Shown: positions 33,072-43,538 of the stretch, piece by piece | Layout of the letters: the number at the start of each line of letters is the position of its first letter | How positions within the stretch are numbered: the first letter of the stretch is position 1 | Source of the DNA: Boesenbergia rotunda | Lineage: Eukaryota; Streptophyta; Magnoliopsida; Zingiberales; Zingiberaceae | Direction of reading: 5' to 3' | Length of the DNA: 64,000 nt | NCBI GenBank assembly: GCA_024364735.1 | Contig: JAGFNQ010004005.1 | Coordinates: 330,176-394,175 of the forward strand | Notes under the pieces: generated by a model | The model's database searches: none | What the model was told of the DNA's origin: nothing | Seen by the model: the letters and a program-made list of their open reading frames with translations, nothing else | Position numbers and translations under genes: made by a program

Positions 33072-34724
33072 TTATTTAACAATAAAAATAGTTTTTAATT
33101 TGGCTCCCCCTGGACTATAGCCACGATAATAATTAGGCAAGATGTGAATCTTGTCCTTGGGGATCCAATACTGATTTGATCCAGTTGGTTTGTTCAGGCA
33201 CAGCTTAGGTACCCATGCCTGAACTTTACTTCTGGACTGATTCAGTACAGCAAAGTAAGATCTTTGTTGGGATTTGGTTCTATAACCAAGTCTGGATCGA
33301 TTTAGAACGGACTTCTATTTTCCAAGAATCATGTCAAGACCCTTGGAACCAGAAGTGAATCGTTCTAAGGCCGCTCTAAGATCCTTAACCTGAGTTTTCA
33401 GGGAGGAGTTCTCTTTCTCAAGTTTTTCAACTTGAGTAGGAGTTTCTTCTTGAACTTTCTCGGTTAAGGATTCAGAGTCAGCTCCCTCTTTCAGGAGTTT
33501 TACTTCCTGTCGGAGGGATTCGACTCGGAGTTTGGCTTTCGCCAAATCTCGAGAGAGGTAAGAAATAAGTTCACTTAATTGACTTTTATTGAAACCGCTT
33601 ACCTTGATTTCGCCGTCTTCTGAAAAGGTTAGTCTGCCGTCGTCCTTTTCTGACTCTGACTCGGTCTCGACTTCTTCTGAAGCGTTCAGTGCTAGAAGGT
33701 TTGACTGGGGTTCTTCTTCTTCTTCTTCTGATGAAGATTCGTCCCAGGTTGCTTGGAGTGCTTTCTTCCTTCTTGTCTTTTTATTCTCCTTTAGGTTTGG
33801 ACACTCCGACTTGTAGTGGCCCTTTTTCTTGCACTCGTAGCAGGTTACGTTGGGCTTGTTTTTGTTATTCGCGGGCTCAGCTGGTTCGTCCTTTCTTCGG
33901 CTTGTCCTTCGTGTGTTGGCTTGGTTCTTTAATTTTTTATAGTAGCTTCGGGCCAGTCGGACCAGCTCCGATTGATCTCCTTCTTCGTCTTCTGCGTCTG
34001 AGTCTGAGTTAGACTCGGGTTCAGGTTGAGTTTTCTTCTTTGTTGATCTTCCAATTTTTCCTGCAACAAAGGCAATTCCTTTCTCGACCATATTGGAGTT
34101 AGTTTGTTCGTGCAGTTCTAATTCGAAAAATAATTCGTCTAATTTAATTTTAGAAAGATCCCTTGAGACCTTGTATGCATCTACCATAGATGCCCACAAG
34201 GTATTTCTAGGGAAAGTGTTTAGGGCATACCTTATTAGGTCACGATTTTCGACCTTGTGACCTATAGTGTGAAGACCGTTCATCAATTCTTGTATGCGTG
34301 CGTGGAGTTGGGTTGCTGTTTCAGTGTCGGCCATCTTGATGGTGTAGAGTTTGTTCAGGAGCAGATCCCTCTTACTGATCCTGGTGTCTGACGTTCCTTC
34401 ATGCAGTTCGATCAGCTTTGCCCACAGCTCCTTTGCACTGTTGAAGGGGCATACCCGATTCAGCTCTTCTTTTGTTAATCCGCATTGGAGAGTCTGGGTC
34501 GCCTTTGCATCGACTTCAATTTTGCGCTTTAGGGCGTTGTCCCATTCTGAGTAGGTCTGCGGTACTCCTTCGGCGTTTTTGGGGATCTCCAGTCCGGACT
34601 GGATGATGATCCACATGTCCACCTGAGTTTTCAGGTGGACCTCCATTCGACTTTTTCAGTAGAAAAAGTCTTCTCCACTGAAAAGTGGAGGTCTGGCGGT
34701 GCTAAATCCTTCTTGCATGGCCAT
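33072..34724 (-). pseudogene. gag: B gag (UBN2, CCHC), two premature stops
   Basis: Minus strand, ATG at 34724. An early TGA (Trp in A and D: FPYWKSR) lies just before the MEVHLKTQVDMW block, and a TAG at 33315-33317 replaces the Gln of GKQKSVLNRS. Between them the frame is open. It has the UBN2 core (CPFNSAKELWAKLIELHEG; TLWASMVDAYKVSRDLSK), the zinc knuckle CYECKKKGHYKSEC, acidic Ser/Glu runs and coiled coil. The frame continues after the TAG to TAA 33072-33074 with the same tail as A. Both stops are G-to-A or C-to-T changes. Apart from these, gag is the best-preserved family gene in B, compatible with past trans-mobilisation. Confidence 0.9.
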
Positions 34725-34966
34725 TTAATCTGAAACAGAAAAACTAACACGAAATTTTTTTTTCCAAGACTAGGTCTTGGATTAGTAGTGCGGGATGAAT
34801 AAAATGAAATAGCGAGGGGTGTTGCACCAACCTCGATTAACGGGAAAAAGAAAATTCGAACGAAATATTTAAAGAAAATTCGAATGAGAAAAAGAAAATA
34901 AAAATCCGAAAAAAATTTCAAACTGGTGGTTGCACTAAGTTTGAACTTCCCCGCTCTGATACCACT
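34725..34966 (-). other. B leader and primer-binding site
   Basis: The leader contains GTTGCACCAACCTCG and AAACTGGTGGTTGCAC blocks conserved with A (36317-36497) and D (55829-56040). The minus-strand primer site AGTGGTATCAGAGC is at 34953-34966, abutting the LTR. Confidence 0.85.
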
Positions 34967-36316
34967 TGTTGGATCGTGAAAACTGATAGAGGGGGGGGGT
35001 GAATATCGGAAATCGTTCGGATTTATCGAAAAAGCAGTTACGCAGCGGAATAAAACAATCAAACGCAAACACAGTAATTTTACTTGGTTCGGAGCCTAGG
35101 TCGACTCCTACTCCAAGGCCCACGGTCGTTGACCGTTTACTTTGGGCAATTCTATATGAGGCGCAATGAAAGTTTACAAATATTGATTTACAAATACACT
35201 ATAGTAAACTTAACAAAAATAAAGCTCTTCTTTTTACCGACGTCCGATGAATGTTGACTTTTCCGGAGCAGCGGGACGTCGTAGGCTCGAGTTGGGAGGT
35301 TTCCGGAGCGAGGCGCGAGAGCGGAAGAGCGTAGAAGCATTGATTGGATGTGTTGTTCGAAGCTTGGGGTCGAGGGCCCTTTATATAGGGCCTGGGGGCG
35401 CTCGGATCGTCCGGGGCGCCCCCCCACGTGGCATTTGATCCGTCAATGTCTCGGTCAGCGTCTGATCCCTTTACCTTTGGGATCAGGTTTGACCGGGGTG
35501 CCCGGAGCGCTCGGGGCGCCCGGATTGACCGGGTCAAACTTCTATCTTCTGGCTTCGCGAGGGTGTGCTTTGGTAGTTGGCCCTGGGGGCGCCCGTAGCG
35601 CAGGGGGCGCCCGGGAGCACCGGGGCGCCCGAGAGTTGAATTGTCGAAGCTGTCTTGGCTTTGTTGTGTTTTGTGTTTACCTTGGGGGCGCCCGGGACAC
35701 TCCGGGCGCCCTGGTCAGCTATTGCCTCATTCCTTTGAGGCTCTCTGAGCTGCAGACACACGTTCCTTCGGTCCTGCATCCAGGGTTAGTCCAAAACACA
35801 ATGAAACAATAAATTATTATTTGATACAGCCTTAACTGTCTTGGTTCTGACTTTGGGTCTCTAAAATGGAACCATAGGTCGAACCGACGCCTACTGTTCC
35901 CTTGACGGGGAACACGTCCTCACCTACTCCTCTCGGGAGAATGTACCTGATGTCAACCGCTCCTTTGGTTGGACTTTTGCCTGGCGGTCCTTTGCCAGGT
36001 CTTGGATGCCGAGCTGTCCTTCGCCCGTTGCCTAGCAGTCCTTCGCTAGGGCTTTTTAGTCCCTGGCATTCCTTCGCCAGTGCCTAGTATTCCTTCACTA
36101 GGGCTTTTTGCTCTGGCATTCCTTCGCCAGTGCTTAGTATTCCTTCACTAGGGCTTTTTGCTCTAGCATTCCTTCGCCAGTGCCTAGCAGTCCTTCGCTA
36201 GGACTTTTTAGCCTGCACACTAGAGTACTTTGTTAGACAACAAGTAAGACTTAACTTTTGAACCCTGTTACCATTATCAAAACACAGGTTTGACTGTGGT
36301 GCTTTCTGCACCAACA
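34967..36316 (-). repeat. 5' LTR of B
   Basis: This is the partner of 27645-29011. GC-rich modules lie at 35393-35720 and the minus-strand TATA (TATATAAAGGGCCC) at about 35377-35390. Confidence 0.9.
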
Positions 36317-36511
36317 TGGTCTTGGATTAGTAGTGCGGGATAAGGAAATTAAAATATCGAGGGGTGTTGCACCAACCTCGATTAACGGAAAAAAATTCGT
36401 ACGAAAAATTTAGAAGAAATTCGAATGAGAAAAAGAAAAGAAAAAAAAAATCCGAAAAATTTTCAAACTGGTGGTTGCACCAAATTTGAACTTCCTCGCT
36501 CTGATACCACT
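36317..36511 (-). other. A leader (distal part) and primer-binding site
   Basis: After the right TSD copy TGGTC (36317-36321) the leader of A resumes (CTTGGATTAGTAGTGCGGG). The minus-strand primer site AGTGGTATCAGAGC is at 36498-36511, next to A's 5' LTR. Confidence 0.88.
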
Positions 36512-37898
36512 TGTTGGATCGAGAGAACCGATAGAGGGGGGGTGAATATCAGAAAGCGTTCGGATTTAAGATAGAGAATTTGCACAGCGGAAGATAAAAA
36601 ACAAAACACGCAAACACAGTGATTTTTACTTGGTTCGGAGCCTAGGTCGACTTGTACTCCAAGGCCCACGGTCGTTGATCGTTTACTGCGGGCAATACTA
36701 TAATCGCGCAATAACAGTTTACAGTATTGAATTACAAATGTAGCAATTTAAACTTTTAAAACAAGAAGCTCTTCTTTTACCGACGTCCGATGTAGGTTGT
36801 CTTTTTCCGGAGTAGCGGGACGTCGTCGGCTCGAGTTGGGAGGTTTCCGGAGCGAGGCGTGAGAGCAGAAGAGCGTAGAAGCGTTGAATCAAGTGATGCT
36901 TTGAAGCCTGGGGTCGAGGGCCCTTTATATAGCCCTGGGGGCACCCGGAACGTCAGGGGCGCCCCCCCCCCCCCCCACGTGTCAGTTGATCCGGCAGTTG
37001 CTCGGTCAACTTCTGATCCCTTTACATTCGGGATCAGCTTTGACCAGGGCGCCCGGAGTGCTCGGGGCGCCCGGGTTGACCGGGTCAAACCTTATCCCTT
37101 GGCTTCGTTGGCTTGTGCTTCGATGGCTTCCTATTGGGGGCGCCCGGGAGCACGGGGGCGCCCGGGAGATGAGCTGTCGAAGCATGTTCTTGTTTTATGT
37201 GTTTTGTGTTCACCTTGGGGGCACCCTGGACACTCCGGGCGCCCTGGTCAGCTGTTGCCTCATTCCTTTGAGGCTCTCTGAGCTGCAGACACTCGTTCCT
37301 TCGGTCCTGCATCCAGGGTTAGTCCAAAACACCATAAAACAATAAAATATTAGTTTATACAGCCTTAGCTGTCTTGGTTCTGACTTTGGGCCTCCAAAAT
37401 GGAGCCCTAGGTCGAACCGACGCCTACTGTTCCCTCTCGACGGGGAACGCGTCCTCACCTACTCCTCTCGGGAGAATGTACCTGATGCCAACCGCTCCTT
37501 TGGTTGGACTTTTGCCTAGCGGTCCTTTGCCAGGTCTTGGATACCGAGCTGCCCTTCGCCCAATGCCTAGCAGTCCTTCGCTAGGGCTTCAGTCCCAAGC
37601 TGTCCTTCGCCTGGTGCCTAGCAGTCCTTCGCTAGGGCTTTGTACCCTGGCATTCCTTCACCAGTGTCTAGCAGTCCTTCGCTAGGGCTTTGTACCCTGG
37701 CATTCTTTCGCCAGTGCCTAGCAGTCCTTCGCTAGGGCTTTGTATCCTGGCATTCCTTCGCCAGTGCCTAGCAGTCCTTCGCTAGGGCTTTGTCCTGCAC
37801 ACTAGAGTAACTTGTTAGATAACAAGTAAGACTTAACTTTTGAGCCCTATTGCCATTATCAAAACTCAGGTTCGACTTGGGTGCTTTCTGCACCAACA
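36512..37898 (-). repeat. 5' LTR of A
   Basis: This is the partner of 19452-20798. It contains an 18-base C run (36962-36979) within the GC modules, a likely sequencing weak point. It is followed by TSD CAATT. Confidence 0.9.
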
Positions 37899-38018
37899 CA
37901 ATTTTCCCATATTGCCTTGGATTCCAAGGACCGGACTATATTCAACTTCTTCTATTTGCTCCATTAGCTCACGACACCGCTCAGAGCAACGACTCATGGC
38001 ACAGATCTCATACAACAT
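37899..38018 (-). pseudogene. unrecognised T-borne ORF, 5' part (40 codons)
   Basis: Minus strand, ATG at 38018 (MLYEICAMSRCSERCRELME), preceded by TTTCAATTCCAG. The frame reaches GKL at the TSD CAATT. Element A then intervenes, and the same frame resumes at 19446 (DRLFWKLEQEAF). The N-terminal 40 residues are Cys/Glu-rich and predicted helical. I recognise no family. Confidence 0.6.
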
Positions 38019-38384
38019 CTGGAATTGAAAAAAATGACATAGTCAGTACAAAACTGACAAAAAAACCAGTACAGAACTAGTTTTTTTTTCAATTCACAAA
38101 TATATGTAGAGAAAAGCACATAGAAAAAGTCGGTTTCCTTTACAATAAATTTTTTTTATCCGCATATCAAATCCTAAAGTGTTTGGTCTCATAAAATAAA
38201 AAAAATATAAGGTAAAGTATCGTTCATAGTTACATATCCTAGAAGTACCTTCTATCGTAAGGTTTCTTGCATATGCTAGAATCATAAAAGAACATAAGGT
38301 ATGCATAGAGGTACTTACTTGGAAGCGGAAGGAAGAAGGCTTGATGTGTGTGTAGTGAGATGACAAACTGCTCTGATACCAACT
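38019..38384 (-). other. T leader and primer-binding site
   Basis: The minus-strand primer site TTGGTATCAGAGCAG is at 38368-38382, two bases from the LTR. The rest of the leader has no visible gene. Confidence 0.8.
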
Positions 38385-38899
38385 TTTAACGCCCGCCTTT
38401 TTCCCACAGCTTATGGTGTGGCGAGAAAGCGGCGTTACGCTAACATACATGTACGCATATGAATATCTTAATGCAGCGGAATAATTTTTTTTCTTTATAC
38501 ACATGCGTTTAACCATGCAACTAATACTTGAATCATGTATATATGCCTTAACTATCATTCATGAACATGGTGGCATTGTAACTTAGCATATTAATATCAT
38601 ACGTAGCATCATGATATAAACATTCCATAACTCATCCATAAGTATCATAAGTAGTAAGTTATTCTTTAGGCATAACTATCATAGGTATAGCATAGAACCT
38701 AAGAAAGCGTTTCAAAACATAAGGCATGGAACAAGTATAAATATGAGAATCCATTTTCTCTTTCCTTTGCCATGTCACTACCACACATACACTCTTGCCC
38801 CTCCTACTGCTTCACTTAATAATCTCTTGCTTGATCTGCGGTATAAGAAAATAAGACTATAAGCACATAGGCTTAGTAAGGCCCTTTCCTACTCACTAA

Positions 38900-39540
38900 A
38901 AACCATACGTTACATAAAACATAAACATATGAAACATTTGACATAGCATAATTCTGAACATAAAACATAAGCATATTCTTAACATAAAACATAAGCATAT
39001 TCTTAACATAAATCATAAGCATGAAACATACTTATCATGACATAATTCTTAACAAGAACATAAGCATAAAACATACTTATCATGATATAATTCTTAACCT
39101 GAACATAAGCATAAACATACTTATCATGACATAATTCTTAACATGAACATAAGCATAAACATACTTATCATGGCATAATTCTTAACCTGAACATAAGCAT
39201 AAACATACTTATCATGGCATAATTCTTAACATGAACATAAGCATAAACATACTTATCATGACATAATTCTTAACATGAACATAAGCATAAAACATACTTA
39301 TCATGGCATAATTCTTAACAGGAACATAAGCATAAACATACTTATCATGACATAATTCTTAACATGAACATAAGCATAAACATACTTATCATGACATAAT
39401 TCTTAACATGAACATAAGCATAAACATACTTATCATGGCATAATTATTAACATGAACATAAGCATAAACATACTTATCACGGCATAATTCTTAACATGAA
39501 CATAAGCATAAACATACTTATCATGGCATAATGCATAACA
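38900..39540. repeat. 44-bp tandem array in T 5' LTR
   Basis: About 12 units of the same repeat as at 14300-14995. The difference in unit number and variant order shows that the two LTR arrays changed after insertion. Confidence 0.85.
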
Positions 39541-41534
39541 TGAATGAATGCATGAGTCAAATGCATATATCATAAGGATGCTTATTTGAAAACCATAATT
39601 ATAAATACTTAAACATAATCATAACATCATGGGGGTCCCCGGCTTGTACCACATACATACATCATATGCGCACATCCCTAAGTAAATACGAGGTAGCTAG
39701 TCTCGACCTACTAGGGTAGGAACAACTACGGTAGTTCCAAAAACCGAGGCGTTCTTAAGGTGCCCATCCCTGTTGGACAGCTACGGTAGTCCCAGAACCG
39801 TGGACAGCTACGGTAGTCCAGAACCGAGGCGTTCTTAAGGTGCCCATCCCTTGGACCCTTACTTTGGTCCGGTACAAGCCCATTCATAAAGTAAAATAAC
39901 TTCATATGCTTCATCATTCATAGAACATACATAGCATAAACATAATCTTGTTTCATGAAGCATAGCATAAGAGTAGGAACAACTACGGTAGTTCTAGAAC
40001 CGAGACGTTCTTAAGGTGCCCATCCCTTATCATGACATAAAGCATACTTGGCATTTCATCATTCATACTTAATGAATAACATCATTATGCCTTAAAGGCA
40101 TAATCATTATCTTAATTCATCATCTTCATTCATAAACATGACATACATACATAATTATGCCTCCAGGCATAAACATCATCTTGGTTCATAAAGCTTGCAT
40201 GATCATGGTACATAAGATAAACTTGCATTTCATACATGGTACATATCATCTAGCATACATAATCATAGTATCCCTCATAGAGCATGCATGGGTAAGATTC
40301 ATATAAACATGATACATACTACTTAGGTTCATGGCCTTAAACATAACTTAGGTTCATGGCATTTATCATAGAACATGCATAGACCTTCGTAACCATATAT
40401 CTATTATAGGCATTTAACATCATACATGCATTACTCTATATCATATACATTCATGAAGGAACATAGCACATAACCTAAACATACAAGTCATGATATATAA
40501 CACCTAAAACTAGGGTTTTAGGTAACATAAAAGTTCTTACAACATGCTTAAACCTATACATACATCATAGTAAACCATAAACAAGTATCCTTGAAACCTT
40601 AACCCAACCCAAACCCTAAATTATGGTCTTGGCCGAAAGTTCAATAGGAGAAGGCCCCATTATTCAATTCAACATGAAAGGTTCCATAAGTAAATGAAAG
40701 CCCATACATTACATACAATGCCATAGGAAGCCCTTTGAACCCTTGATTGGATTTAACCTTAAGTCCTAGCCCTAAATCATGCATTGGCCGAAACCCTAGA
40801 AGGGTAATAAGTCCAAAGGAAAATTCATACAAGTCACCATTAATATCCATTATATCGTAGAAAACATACTAACCATGCTTGAAGGGTTGAATTTTAAACC
40901 TAACCATGGTACATGGATGGTGGCCGAAACCCTAAAGGGCTTTTAGGGTGCTACAAAATTCCCCAAATCATACTTTTATGCTTAACTTATCATTAGTAAA
41001 CATTAGGTAACATAAGAGGGGTTTTTAACATCATCTTAGCCCCAAAAACATGCTTGGCTGAAAATCTTAGAAGCCTTAATCCTTTGTTTTCTCAACATAA
41101 ATCCCAAACAACATCTTAAATCTTGATAAACAACATAAACTATTATACCACAGGTGAGGGAGTCTTACTTTTCCTTATCTTGGATATAATCCTTGAATAG
41201 AAATAAAAAGAAACCTTCTTGACCCTAGACCTTTCCTTAGCCCTTGTAGCCTTGTAGAAAGCCTTGGATCTTCAAGATGGAGTCCTTTGTGAAGCTTTTC
41301 TAAGGGAGACAAACCCTTGTGGGTTTCGTCTAGAAGAAGGAAGAAGAGGGAGAGGAATAGCCTTGGTGGAAGAAGAGAAGAAGAAGAGTAACTCCAATGT
41401 CTCTTCCTTTCTCACCTACTCCTTTTATACTCAAATGAAGGGGGCAAGTGAAGAGACATGATGCCTCCTCTTATGGTGACCCTTCACTTCCTTTAGCCTC
41501 AACTAAAATCCTCTTCCTTTTCCACTAGCACTCC

Positions 41535-41645
41535 CTTGCTAGGTGAATTGGTTAGTACATGCATGGTGATACATTAGGTCCAAGGTTCAATCCTTGGTGC
41601 ATGCACTTTATTTTTATTTTATTTTATTTTTTTTCTTTTATTTTC
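41535..41645 (+). repeat. tRNA-like segment, second LTR copy
   Basis: This matches 16988-17098. The B box GGTTCAATCC is at 41584-41593 in a perfect hairpin, the A-box-like part reads GCTAGGTGAATTGG, and a T-rich tail follows. Confidence 0.5.
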
Positions 41646-41918
41646 GGCAATGCCCCCTAAGGCCCATCAATAGCCATGCTAATATTCCTAATTGAAACCC
41701 ATTTCTATTTATATTAAATTCTACCTAAGATCCACTAATAACCATGGTACTAGAAAAGCCCATGTAAGACCCATTAGTACTTAGCTTCTTATTCCATATA
41801 GAAAATCATGGATAATCATGCTAAGGTTCCTACTAGTATCCCTATGTTTCTTGAGAATCTATCTAGGCATGATCAATATTTTAAAGAAAATATTGAGAAA
41901 ATTTTACGGGTCGTTACA

Positions 41919-42605
41919 AGTGGTTTTCAAGGTTTTTGGATTTTTCTCAAAAGTCATGCATGTTTGAAATTTTATATGGACTAATATTTTTCCCTGATAG
42001 AGTATATCATTTTAAACATGTCTGCAAAATTTTACAATTTTTGGAATTTTTTTGATTTTTCTGTAGGTTTCTGAAATTCGGCAGAAAACCTGAAAAATGA
42101 ATCTGATAGCGTATCAGTCGACTGCCCCATGGGCAGTCGACTGGCACGTGTGTTTTTCAGCTGCTGTGAGAAATTTTAGAAATCCATTATTCTCACTTTT
42201 GATGCCCTAGGTTTGGGTTGCTTGAGGCAATCATTTTGTTGGTGTCAAAGGGGGAGAATGGGTGGTTTAAGTTAGAATTTTAACTTGAAATGAATGGTTT
42301 AAGGTTTTCCTTCTCCCTTAAACCTTGAATGATTAAAAATGGGGAGAAGACATGGATTAAGGGGGAGGTTACCTCTTAGGTTCTGATATGTCTTACATTT
42401 TTAAGATTGTTGAGTGTTAAGTGGATACTTAACTTGGATTATGATTGGAATTGAAAATGGGGAGAAGACATAGGTTAAGGGGGAGGTTACCTCTTAGGGT
42501 TACTATGTCTCATGCTTTTTCAATTGCTATCTTTTGCTATTGTTATTGTGGCTGTTATTTATCTCTAACTTAAAACATATTACCACACATCAAAAAGGGA
42601 GAGAT
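41919..42605 (+). other. X2 3' untranslated region, right part
   Basis: It begins with the right TSD AGTGG and continues the X 3' region (CATGCATGTTTGAAATTTTATATGG). It carries a CAGTCGACTG pair (42113-42144), extra purine tracts near 42250, 42360 and 42480, and the terminal AAAAAGGGAGAGAT tract before the LTR. Confidence 0.8.
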
Positions 42606-43538
42606 TGTTGAGGCAATCGACCCTTGAATGATTGGAAGATCATGATTTTGATGTGTGTGGTTGAATATGTTTAAGGTTAGAGTGTTATGTTGTATTTGAT
42701 GTGTGTGATTGAGTTTGTAGGACTTGGAGAATCACACATGTTGGACATATCCGAGGGACGAGAGCCAAGGGAGGAGAGCTCCAAGGGTAAGCCGGGAAGT
42801 GGACTTCAAGGGTACACGTGGAGGGTGGCATGGAGGCAAGCCAAGGGAAGGCTTGCGTGCGCATCCCAGGGACGATAGCCAGAGGAAGAGGACTTCAAGA
42901 GGAAAGCCAAGGGAGCAGACCTGAAGGCATACGTGAAGGAGAAGGTCTGGAGTGGCTGGAGCTGAGCTGAGAGGTAGGGCAGTCGACTGGCCATGGGGAA
43001 GTCGACTGCCAAAACCCACAGAAAGTTTTCAGCCTCAGACCAGTCGACTGCCCATGGGGCTGTCGACTGGTATATCCCAAAAACTAGCCGTTGGCTAGCA
43101 ATTAATGCTAGACCAGTCGACTGCCCTTGGGGCAGTTGATTGGTGCGGGGCTGGACAGACTGCGAGTTTGTCCTGTTCACCTATAAAAGGAGCACCTTTT
43201 TGCACGTGTACGGTACGGTTCCATACAGTGTCGAAGTGCTGCTCGTCTGAAGAGTGTTTTCCACTTCCTCTCTTGTATTCTACTGTATTCTGAAAAGAGG
43301 AAGATCGACTGTAAAGGTTTGTCCACCTCAAGGAGAGTTTTCGATAGTGATAAGTGGTGCTCGCGGCGTGGATCCTTGGACTAGTCACCCATCTGGGTGG
43401 ATACCAAGTAAACGATAAGTGTTAGCATTGTAATTATTTTCATTTGCATATTATTTCTGCTGCGCTAACAAATTTGTAGAGATCCAATACGAAAAATTGC
43501 TATTCACCCCCCCTCTGGCACGCCTAGACGATCCTTCA
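42606..43538 (+). repeat. 3' LTR of X2
   Basis: It runs from TGTTGAGGCAATCG to GATCCTTCA. AGTCGACT palindromes lie at 42977-43140 and the TATA box CTATAAAAGG at 43181-43190. It retains the roughly 78 bp near the 3' end missing from 11700-12554. Confidence 0.9.

Larger units (their letters stand above)
27645..36316 (-). mobile_element. copia family-Z element B, pol replaced by another gene
   Basis: The LTRs 27645-29011 (3') and 34967-36316 (5') pair with each other; both begin TGTTGGATCGTGAAAA, unlike A's. The TSD TGGTC is perfect (27640-27644 and 36317-36321), inside the leader of A. In minus-strand order: LTR, primer site, leader, gag, gag-pol spacer, a foreign 2-kb segment with promoter-like sequence and an intron-containing gene, 3' region identical in type to A, polypurine tract, LTR. 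Only the last few codons of pol (GLCSVE block) survive at about 30457-30480. B is therefore non-autonomous by structure. Confidence 0.92.
19452..37898 (-). mobile_element. copia family-Z element A (Sirevirus-like), split by element B
   Basis: The outer LTRs 19452-20798 (3') and 36512-37898 (5') resemble each other more than they resemble B's. Both begin TGTTGGATCGAGAGAACCG and share the 'AAGATAGAGAATTTGCACAG' block. The TSD CAATT is perfect (19447-19451 and 37899-37903). In minus-strand order: 5' LTR, primer site (36498-36511), leader interrupted by B, gag, 0.7-kb spacer, pol, repeat-rich 3' region, polypurine tract, 3' LTR. Gag has one stop; pol has one stop and three frameshifts. Confidence 0.92.
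13783..41918 (-). mobile_element. Tekay-type gypsy chromovirus T, non-autonomous, with nested insertions
   Basis: The LTRs lie at 13783-17370 (3') and 38385-41918 (5'), with inverted termini TGTAACG/CGTTACA and a perfect 5-bp TSD AGTGG (13778-13782 and 41919-41923). A minus-strand primer site adjoins the 5' LTR and a minus-strand polypurine tract adjoins the 3' LTR. The internal region keeps integrase with a C-terminal chromodomain, the hallmark of the Tekay/Del chromoviruses. Gag, protease, RT and RNase H are absent. In their place is one unrecognised ORF, itself split by copia element A (19452-37898). Without that nest T would be about 9.7 kb. Confidence 0.9.
38385..41918 (-). repeat. 5' LTR of T (3.5 kb)
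   Basis: This is the partner of 13783-17370, with the same internal layout. It has a 44-bp array of about 12 units (38900-39540), CTACGGTAG blocks (39720-40030), minus-strand TATA (about 41422-41430) and the tRNA-like segment (41535-41645). Its inner terminus carries one substitution (TTTAACG for TGTAACG on the plus strand). Confidence 0.9.
11700..43538 (+). mobile_element. copia family-X element X2, internally deleted and split by Tekay element T
   Basis: X2 consists of the shared LTR (11700-12554), the RT/RNase H remnant, 3' untranslated sequence up to 13782, resumption at 41919, and the 3' LTR at 42606-43538. The continuity is explicit: in X1 the corresponding sequence reads AATGTAGTGGTTTTCAA without interruption. 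In X2 the left part ends AATGTAGTGG and the right part begins AGTGGTTTTCAA. The array LTR-internal-LTR-internal-LTR suggests unequal recombination between two X copies. Confidence 0.8.

Noticed and set aside
36962..36979. 18-base C run (also 16 G at 47850-47865) as a regulatory G-quadruplex
   Set aside because: Long homopolymers are common assembly errors and the matching LTR (19452-20798) has a much shorter run at this place.
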